64,000 nucleotides of DNA from positions 2,992,792-3,056,791 of the forward strand of contig NZ_KV440953.1 in the NCBI RefSeq assembly GCF_001636425.1, given 5' to 3'. This DNA comes from Heyndrickxia acidicola (GTDB taxonomy: Bacteria; Bacillota; Bacilli; Bacillales; Bacillaceae_C). Below the pieces are notes generated by a model. That model saw only the letters and a program-made list of their open reading frames with translations, was not told the origin of the DNA and did no database searches. The position numbers and the translations under genes are program-made. Shown here in pieces: positions 58,579 through 64,000 of this stretch (its first letter is position 1; each line of letters starts with the position of its first letter).

Positions 58579-59334
58579 TTATATTTCAGTTTGCTCCAAA
58601 GTGTACCTTGCTTCTGCTGCCATCGCCTTTTTATAGCCAATTCTAGAAATAAATAAGCTCAGTTCATACAGGAGGAGCAATGGTACAGATACCATCATGT
58701 GTGACAATAGATCAGGCGGCGTAATGAAAGCTGCAATGACAATCAATGCAAAATAAGCATACTTCCTAATCTTTGATAGCAGCATTGGTGTAACAATTCC
58801 CAATCTTGTCAAAAACAGCATAACCACAGGCATTTGAAATAAAAAGCCGAAGGGCAGTGTAATATGGAATAGGAATTGGAAATATTCATTGATTCCAATG
58901 ACAGCATGAATGCCCATTTGGCGGGACAGCTTCAACATAAATCGCAAAACAAGTGGAAACAGCACAAAATAGGAAAAAGCCAGTCCCGCTAAAAATAAAA
59001 AGATAGCAGCTGGAATATAGGCGAGCGTTGCTTTTCGTTCTTTTTCCAAGAGGCCAGGGCTGACAAACGCCCATAACTGATAGAGAATAATGGGAATAAT
59101 GATAATCAATGCGACTAGAAAAGCCATTTCCATATATATCATAAATGGATCGGTCAGCCGAAAGGCATTCAGGGTAAGCGATCTTGCATCCTGGGTATGC
59201 TGCAGGATTCTTATAAGAGGCTGTGCGATAAACAAGCTTCCTACTAAAGCAATCAAGAAAAAAATAACAATAACGAAAAGCCTTTTACGAAACTCTTCCA
59301 TATGTTCAATGAATGTCATGTTTTTCTGGTTCAT
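58579..59334 (-). CDS. tatC: Sec-independent translocase TatC
   Basis: Core of the twin-arginine export system, which recognises the RR signal peptide. 251 residues, six membrane helices. Starts MNQKNMTFIEHMEEFRKRLF, the conserved cytoplasmic N-terminus; the Phe-Glu type loop is in YQLWAFVSPGLLEKERK, and FQFLFHITLPFGFLFQMPVV and AAFITPPDLLSHMMVSVPLLLLYELSLF are typical. A TatA-like gene lies upstream but its frame is disturbed. Gene order rex-tatA-tatC is as in B. subtilis (tatAy-tatCy). Confidence 0.95.
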   Translation of the reverse strand: MNQKNMTFIEHMEEFRKRLFVIVIFFLIALVGSLFIAQPLIRILQHTQDARSLTLNAFRLTDPFMIYMEMAFLVALIIIIPIILYQLWAFVSPGLLEKERKATLAYIPAAIFLFLAGLAFSYFVLFPLVLRFMLKLSRQMGIHAVIGINEYFQFLFHITLPFGFLFQMPVVMLFLTRLGIVTPMLLSKIRKYAYFALIVIAAFITPPDLLSHMMVSVPLLLLYELSLFISRIGYKKAMAAEARYTLEQTEI

Positions 59335-59346
59335 AACTGATTCACC

Positions 59347-59558
59347 CTATCGTTTCTTGACATTGCCTTGAATGAAATGATCTTTTTGATATGCCTTTAA
59401 AGATTCCATTAGCTCACTTTTGAATACGCTTAAATCTTTTTCAAAAGCTCTCCCTTTCTTAAATAGCCTTCCTGCACCATAAATAAAAACAGGCATTATC
59501 ACAATGAATACAATGCTACCATATTTGCTGGTCTCATTGCCCCACCCCCCATCTCCAT
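59347..59558 (-). pseudogene. tatA: TatA-like gene with a disturbed 5' frame
   Basis: Directly upstream of tatC a frame codes for GSIVFIVIMPVFIYGAGRLF, a charged helix (KKGRAFEKDLSVFKSEL) and a polar tail, resembling TatA (membrane helix, hinge, amphipathic helix). No good start is in that frame. The ATG codons at 59558 and 59552, placed correctly, are in another frame that stops after 19 codons. One extra G in the G6 run at 59545-59550 would join them into MEMGGWGNETSKYGSIVF and about 70 residues. The hinge also lacks the usual FGPKKLPE. It could be a real frameshift, a sequencing error in the run, or an unusual start. Confidence 0.55.
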
Positions 59559-59593
59559 AATATCGAATTATGAGAATTTTGGCTATTTTATCT

Positions 59594-60256
59594 TCAACTT
59601 TCCTGTGTTACTTCAAAATCATTAGGATAATGCTTTAAGAAGTAGACAAACGATTGCAGTTCCACTGAAAGGTCAATATGATGGACCCTTATCTTCCCCG
59701 GTACATTCAGTCTTGCAGGAGTAAAATTTAATATACCTCTGATGTCTGTTTCAGTTAACTGATCCGTTACCTTTTGGGCAGAGTCTGCTGGTACCGTCAT
59801 AATAACAATCGAAATTTTTTCTTTCTTTAAACGTTCCTGAAGCTCACTCATATGGAAAATAGGAACTTCACAAATATTGGTGCCGATTTTATCAGGATCC
59901 ACATCGAAGGCCAATTCTATTTTCGTATTGTTGTTTTTAGAAAAATTATAGTTCAGAAATGCTGTTCCTAAGTTTCCCACACCAATGAGTGCCACTTTTG
60001 TCGTTTCATCCTGATCAAGCGTTTTTCGGAAAAACGATAGTAAATAATTCACATTATATCCGTATCCTTTTTTTCCTAAAGCACCAAAATAGGAAAAATC
60101 TCTCCGTATGGTTGCAGAATCCACTTTTACCGCTTCGCTTAATTCAGCTGACGATACCCTCTGCTTTCCTGAAACTGAAAGATTCTTAAGGAAACGATAA
60201 TATAGAGGCAATCTTTTGGCTGTTGCTTGAGGTATTTTCATCGTCTCTTCATTCAT
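59594..60256 (-). CDS. rex: Redox-sensing transcriptional repressor Rex
   Basis: Senses the NADH/NAD+ ratio and represses fermentation and respiration genes. 220 residues from the ATG at 60256 ([20 protein letters not shown]), with GGGAGGA upstream. A winged helix spans about residues 10-85 ([37 protein letters not shown]). The Rossmann NAD-binding part has [18 protein letters not shown], and the C-terminal swapped helix contains [18 protein letters not shown]. It lies upstream of the tat genes, as in B. subtilis. Confidence 0.97.
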   Translation of the reverse strand: MNEETMKIPQATAKRLPLYYRFLKNLSVSGKQRVSSAELSEAVKVDSATIRRDFSYFGALGKKGYGYNVNYLLSFFRKTLDQDETTKVALIGVGNLGTAFLNYNFSKNNNTKIELAFDVDPDKIGTNICEVPIFHMSELQERLKKEKISIVIMTVPADSAQKVTDQLTETDIRGILNFTPARLNVPGKIRVHHIDLSVELQSFVYFLKHYPNDFEVTQES

Positions 60257-60296
60257 TTGTTTTCCTCCCAGTTGGGTCTCTTTTACTAATCCTTTT

Positions 60297-60785
60297 CTAT
60301 GCTTTCTTATAATCAGGACTAGAGACACCGCCTGTTTTTTCAACTAAAAAGGTTGGTCCAATAACCATCCCCTTATCCACAGCTTTACACATATCATATA
60401 CCGTTAGAGCTGTTGTGGAAGCCGCTGTTAATGCCTCCATTTCAACACCAGTAGCCCCTTTTGTTTTCACCTTGGTAATGATCTTTAAAACAAAGCGATT
60501 ATCTTCAAGTGATTTCCAGGTGAACTCTATATCTATGCCATTTAAAGGGATAGGATGACACATCGGGATGATCTCCCATGTTTTTTTTGCTGCCATTATA
60601 CCTGCTACCTGGGCAACAGCCAGCACATCTCCCTTTTTTATTTTATTTTCAATGATATGCTCATAAATCTCTTGATTCACTTCAATACTCGACTCTGCCA
60701 TTGCCGTGCGCACTGTGTCAGGCTTTCGGCTTACATCGACCATTTTAGCTCTTCCCTGCTCATTAAAGTGAGTTAAATTCGTCAT
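60297..60785 (-). CDS. moaC: Cyclic pyranopterin monophosphate synthase MoaC
   Basis: Second step of molybdenum cofactor synthesis. 162 residues from the ATG at 60785 ([19 protein letters not shown]), which has AGAGGTGG upstream. Active-site motifs: [14 protein letters not shown] near residue 74 and [32 protein letters not shown] near 110. It precedes rex by 40 bp, so they may be co-transcribed. Confidence 0.96.
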   Translation of the reverse strand: MTNLTHFNEQGRAKMVDVSRKPDTVRTAMAESSIEVNQEIYEHIIENKIKKGDVLAVAQVAGIMAAKKTWEIIPMCHPIPLNGIDIEFTWKSLEDNRFVLKIITKVKTKGATGVEMEALTAASTTALTVYDMCKAVDKGMVIGPTFLVEKTGGVSSPDYKKA

Positions 60786-60937
60786 TACCAACCACCTCTT
60801 TCGTTCAATCATACACTTTTTTATTTTGCCTGTCACCGCTCTAAAGAAGGATCAAACCTATTTCCTGCCTGATGCGCCCTTATTGCCGATAGGCCTTTAA
60901 ATAAGGTAAACTAGCAGTAATGACAGAGGTGAAAATT

Positions 60938-62863
60938 ATGATACTATTGCAGGTTCAACAGCTCTCTAAATATTTTGGAGCTGAACTTATTTTATCGAAT
61001 ATAAAACTTGAAGTTCAACATAGAGACAGAATTGCGCTTGTAGGTCGAAATGGTGCAGGAAAATCAACACTTCTTAAAATGATCTCTGGACAGATGTCCT
61101 ATGACAGCGGCGATATAATGAAGCCGAAAGAAGTAACAATGGGCTACCTGGCGCAAAACACTGGATTGGAATCCAGTTTATCTATATGGGAAGAAATGCT
61201 TACTGTTTTTGAAGATCTCCGAAAAATGGAGGCAGAGCTGCGCCTTCTTGAACAGCAAATGGCTGATCCCAATATATATGAAAATAATGAGCGTTATGAA
61301 AGGCTTTTAAAAGAATATGACCATTTGCAGGTTACGTTCAAGGATCTTGGTGGTTATCAGTATGAAGCAGATATCCGTTCGGTCCTACATGGGCTCCGCT
61401 TTCACCAATATGATTACAGCACATTCATTTCCACCCTAAGCGGTGGCCAGAAAACAAGGCTTGCACTTGCCAAACTGCTTTTAACGAAGCCAGATATATT
61501 AATCCTGGATGAGCCTACCAACCATTTGGATATTGATACGTTATCATGGCTTGAACAATATTTGCAAGGATATCAAGGCGCCATCTTAATCGTTTCACAT
61601 GACCGCTACTTTTTGGACAAGGTTGTCAATCAAGTTTATGAGCTTTCCAGGCATTCCATTCAAAAATTCAAGGGAAATTACAGCCAATACCTGGATCAAA
61701 AAGCGGAACAATATGAACGGGATTTTAAGCTTTATGAAAAGCAGCAGGAGGAAGTCGCAAAGCTGCAGGATTTCATCCAAAAGAATCTTGCTAGAGCTTC
61801 CACTACCAAAAGAGCTCAAAGCCGGAGAAAGCAGCTGGAGCGTATGCAGTTGATGGATCGCCCTCTTGGTGATGAGAAGTCCGCGAATTTTATGTTTAGT
61901 ATTGAAAAACAAAGCGGGAATGATGTTCTTAGTATAGTCGATGGGGCAGTTGGCTACGATCATAACCCTGTCTCAACACAAATCGATATCTCCGTTAAAA
62001 AAGGGGACAGTATTGCACTTGTAGGTCCAAATGGAATTGGGAAATCCACTTTGTTAAAAACGATTATTAAATCACTGCCACTTCTTCACGGATCCATCCA
62101 GTATGGTTCAAATGTATCTATAGGGTATTACGACCAGGAACAGGCCAAGCTTTCCTCCAATAAAACAGTACTTCAGGAATTATGGGATGACTATCCTTTA
62201 AAGGATGAAAAAGAAGTCAGGACAGTACTTGGCAATTTTCTTTTTTCCGGGGATGATGTTTTGAAGATTGTTTCCTCCTTGAGCGGTGGAGAAAAGGCAC
62301 GCCTTGCCCTATCAAAATTAATGATGCAAAAGGCAAATTTTCTTATTTTGGATGAACCGACTAACCACTTAGATTTAGACAGTAAAGAAGTGCTCGAGAA
62401 TGCACTAATCGATTACCCTGGTACTATTTTGTTTGTTTCTCATGACCGGTATTTTATTAATAGACTTGCAACCAAGGTGATTGAACTTTCAGGAGATGGT
62501 ACACAGGAGTTTCTGGGCGACTATGATTATTATGTGAATAAAAAGCTTGAAATGATTGAACTGGAGAAGCTTGAAAACAATACACAAGAACAAAAGCCTT
62601 CCCAGTCCCAGGCTAAGCAATCCTATCAGTTAGATAAAGAAGCAAAAAAACTGGAAAGACAGCGAAAGAGGCGCCTTGAGGAAATAGAAGCGGAAATTGA
62701 AAGGCTTGAAGAAATAAAAGCAGAAAACGAAGGTCTTCTATATGATTCAGAGGTTTACCAAAACCATGAAAAGGTCCTGGTTATCAATAATAATATTGAA
62801 GCCGCAAAAAAACAGATTGAGGATTTAATGGACGAGTGGTCAGCTTTGGAAGAAATAAATTAG
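60938..62863 (+). CDS. ydiF: ABC-F family ATPase YdiF
   Basis: Cytoplasmic twin-ATPase of the ABC-F group, ribosome-associated proteins rather than transporters. 641 residues from the ATG at 60938 (MILLQVQQLSKYFGAELIL), which has AGAGGTGA upstream. First cassette: GRNGAGKST near residue 36, LSGGQKTRLALAKLLL, LILDEPTNHLDID. The linker is helical and basic. Second cassette: GPNGIGKST near 360, LSGGEKARLALSKLMM, LILDEPTNHLDLD. The C-terminal 80 residues form a coiled coil rich in Lys and Glu. Divergent from moaC, as in B. subtilis. Confidence 0.95.
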   Translation: MILLQVQQLSKYFGAELILSNIKLEVQHRDRIALVGRNGAGKSTLLKMISGQMSYDSGDIMKPKEVTMGYLAQNTGLESSLSIWEEMLTVFEDLRKMEAELRLLEQQMADPNIYENNERYERLLKEYDHLQVTFKDLGGYQYEADIRSVLHGLRFHQYDYSTFISTLSGGQKTRLALAKLLLTKPDILILDEPTNHLDIDTLSWLEQYLQGYQGAILIVSHDRYFLDKVVNQVYELSRHSIQKFKGNYSQYLDQKAEQYERDFKLYEKQQEEVAKLQDFIQKNLARASTTKRAQSRRKQLERMQLMDRPLGDEKSANFMFSIEKQSGNDVLSIVDGAVGYDHNPVSTQIDISVKKGDSIALVGPNGIGKSTLLKTIIKSLPLLHGSIQYGSNVSIGYYDQEQAKLSSNKTVLQELWDDYPLKDEKEVRTVLGNFLFSGDDVLKIVSSLSGGEKARLALSKLMMQKANFLILDEPTNHLDLDSKEVLENALIDYPGTILFVSHDRYFINRLATKVIELSGDGTQEFLGDYDYYVNKKLEMIELEKLENNTQEQKPSQSQAKQSYQLDKEAKKLERQRKRRLEEIEAEIERLEEIKAENEGLLYDSEVYQNHEKVLVINNNIEAAKKQIEDLMDEWSALEEIN

Positions 62864-62871
62864 GCTATTCA

Positions 62872-62945
62872 CAAGGCTTTGTTAGAGGACCTTTTTTTTA
62901 GCCCATTCGTGTGAAACGGTTGTTTCACACGCCTTTCAGCACAGC
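62872..62945 (-). repeat. Dispersed repeat family B, partial copy
   Basis: GGCTTTGTTAGAGGACC, TTTTTTTAGCCCATTCGTGTG and AAACGGTTGTTTCACACG match the right part and palindrome of family B read on the minus strand. Confidence 0.7.
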
Positions 62946-62968
62946 TGAAAGGTTACAGGAAAGAAAGG

Positions 62969-63010
62969 AACAAGGTTTGCCAATATCCTAAGCAGACCTT
63001 GTTCTTTTTT
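62969..63010 (+). terminator. Terminator of ydiF
   Basis: The stem AACAAGGT / ACCTTGTT is followed by CTTTTTT. Confidence 0.82.
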
Positions 63011-63025
63011 TAATCGAAAAATTAA

Positions 63026-63269
63026 TTTTCCACAATATTATCCACAATAGCAGCGTTATATCTTCGCTTTCTTTACAAGTTTTCCACAGTTCACACAGAT
63101 ATCAACAATCTTATACACATTATCCACAACTCTTTTTCAATGAATATGAGGCTTTTTACACAGTTTAAAACCACTTATTCACAACTTATGCACAGACTGT
63201 GCACAACAACAGGTGTTCGTTCAATGTTTTTTACTTAAACCTCTGAATATTTTAAAAAAATGTGGATAA
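63026..63269. promoter_or_regulatory. Cluster of DnaA boxes between ydiF and tsaD
   Basis: Two perfect TTATCCACA boxes (63038 and 63120), the reverse TGTGGATAA (63261), and one-mismatch boxes TTTTCCACA (63026, 63080), TTATACACA (63111), TTATTCACA (63175), TTATGCACA (63186), with more distant TTTTACACA (63154) and TGTGCACAA (63198). That is about ten sites in 245 bp. B. subtilis has DnaA-box clusters outside oriC, one of them, as I recall, beside gcp (tsaD). Confidence 0.85.
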
Positions 63270-63302
63270 CCTTTTTTTATTTTTAGACCATGCCCATTTT
63301 GT

Positions 63303-63433
63303 CTGTTGATTACCGCGGCAGGCACTCGCTTTCTGCGGATGGCAGGGGAGCAACTGTGTCCACATGCTCCTGCGGGGTCTCTCCTAGACCTCTTTTCTAA
63401 GCAGGGGCCCTCAAGCCAGCTGCACCAATCAAT
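63303..63433. repeat. Decayed copy of a GC-rich Bacillus intergenic repeat
   Basis: Starts TGTTGATTACCGCGGCAGGC, contains ACTCGCTTTCTGCGG and GCTCCTGCGGGGTCTC, and ends ACCAATCAATA, giving TGTTGATT/AATCAATA ends. I recall a widespread Bacillus repeat with these words (GGCACTCGCTTTCCGCGG, CTCCTGCGGGGTCTC). The GC content differs sharply from the flanks. Confidence 0.65.
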
Positions 63434-63463
63434 AAATAACGGTTCTTATCTTTAACAGAGTCA

Positions 63464-63498
63464 AAAAAAAAGCCTTCTTCAAGAGCTTGGCTTTTTTC
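63464..63498 (-). terminator. Terminator of tsaD
   Basis: The minus-strand stem AAAAAAGCC / GGCTTTTTTTTT has a 14-nt loop. Confidence 0.75.
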
Positions 63499-63509
63499 CC
63501 GTTTTCATA

Positions 63510-64000
63510 TTAAAAATTTTCAATATCCAAACCCGGATAAGCATTTAAAGTTAACTCACTTCTCTTACCCATTTCATAAAGAATACTTCCCGCTGCCCCA
63601 ATCATCGCTGCATTGTCGGTGCACAAATAAAGCGGTGGTATTACAAGTTCGATCTGTGGAATACCCTTGAATGCCTCCTCCAGTGCTGTGCGCAAGCCTT
63701 TGTTCGCAGCCACTCCTCCGGCCAGCAGCACCTGCTTAACTCCATAAGCCTTGGCAGCCTTAACGGTTTTGCCTACAAGAACTTCTATTACGCTTTCCTG
63801 GAAGCTCGCTGCAAGATCCTTGGGTTCAATAGTCAAACCCTTTTGAGAAGCATTGTGCAGCGTATTTATAACTGCTGATTTCAACCCGCTGAAACTGAAG
63901 TCATATGAATCTTCTTCTAGCCATGCACGCGGCAAATCAATTACAGGCTTACCTTCTTGTGCCAAACGGTCAATATGTGGACCTCCCGGGTAAGGAAGAT
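63510..64000 (-). CDS. tsaD: tRNA threonylcarbamoyladenosine synthase subunit TsaD (5' part beyond window)
   Basis: Only the last 163 or so residues are in the window; the full protein is about 340. The visible part reads from [20 protein letters not shown], then [35 protein letters not shown] and the metal-site end [18 protein letters not shown]. TsaD transfers the threonylcarbamoyl group to A37 of tRNAs reading ANN codons, with TsaB and TsaE. It is known as gcp/ydiE in B. subtilis, next to ydiF as here. Confidence 0.97.
   Translation of the reverse strand, partial: LPYPGGPHIDRLAQEGKPVIDLPRAWLEEDSYDFSFSGLKSAVINTLHNASQKGLTIEPKDLAASFQESVIEVLVGKTVKAAKAYGVKQVLLAGGVAANKGLRTALEEAFKGIPQIELVIPPLYLCTDNAAMIGAAGSILYEMGKRSELTLNAYPGLDIENF

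Overview
The window is chromosomal DNA of a low-GC, spore-former-type Firmicute in the family Bacillaceae (Bacillus sensu lato). Most genes lie on the minus strand. Read from right to left they follow the Bacillus subtilis order tsaD(gcp)-ydiF-moaC-rex-tat-ydiK/ydiL-groES/groEL ... yeaC-yeaD-yebA-guaA-pbuG-yebE-yebG-purEKBCSQLFMNHD-yerA-yerB-yerC-pcrB-pcrA-ligA. Strong Shine-Dalgarno sites, TTG/GTG starts, a CIRCE operator, PurBoxes, guanine riboswitches and an S-box all fit this family. No rRNA, tRNA, CRISPR, insertion sequence or phage gene was seen.

Left part (1-19.5 kb): ligA (cut by the window edge), pcrA and pcrB form the conserved backbone. Between pcrB and yerC sits an accessory block. 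It holds an orphan 40-residue ORF; an NprR/PlcR-type peptide-sensing regulator with a candidate secreted signal propeptide 10 nt behind it; a sigma-B type stress module (RsbY phosphatase, RsbM CheR-like methyltransferase, RsbK hybrid kinase) without rsbV/rsbW/sigB; and a SAM-riboswitch-controlled M20 amidohydrolase followed by a MetQ-like lipoprotein. yerC, yerB, yerA and a divergent DUF2892 membrane protein follow, then a striking array of seven hairpins spaced exactly 52 bp apart next to the end of purD.

Middle (19.5-41.3 kb): the complete 12-gene IMP operon purEKBCSQLFMNHD runs on the minus strand behind paired PurBoxes, a sigma-A promoter and a guanine riboswitch with its terminator. Upstream come yebG-yebE, an inserted ptsG-glcT glucose PTS block with its RNA antiterminator/terminator leader, pbuG (PurBoxes plus guanine riboswitch) and guaA (purine riboswitch with a variant core). 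Purine synthesis, GMP formation and purine uptake are therefore under shared guanine control.

Right part (41.3-64 kb): a MoxR-DUF58-transglutaminase operon, an NAD salvage trio (pncA, pncB, nadE), a C39-like lipoprotein, two alpha/beta hydrolases, an orphan O-antigen-ligase-like protein with a coupled 19-codon leader ORF, groES-groEL under CIRCE, ydiL-ydiK, tatC with an apparently frame-disturbed tatA-like gene, rex, moaC, ydiF and the 3' part of tsaD. A dense cluster of DnaA boxes lies between ydiF and tsaD.

Superimposed on this are two families of short dispersed intergenic repeats. Family A is about 140-160 bp with imperfect terminal inverted repeats. Family B is about 100 bp with a central palindrome. 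They sit in gaps across the window, including inside the pur operon. One family B copy appears to supply the last codons of purN, and one family A copy creates a false N-terminal extension of an esterase ORF.
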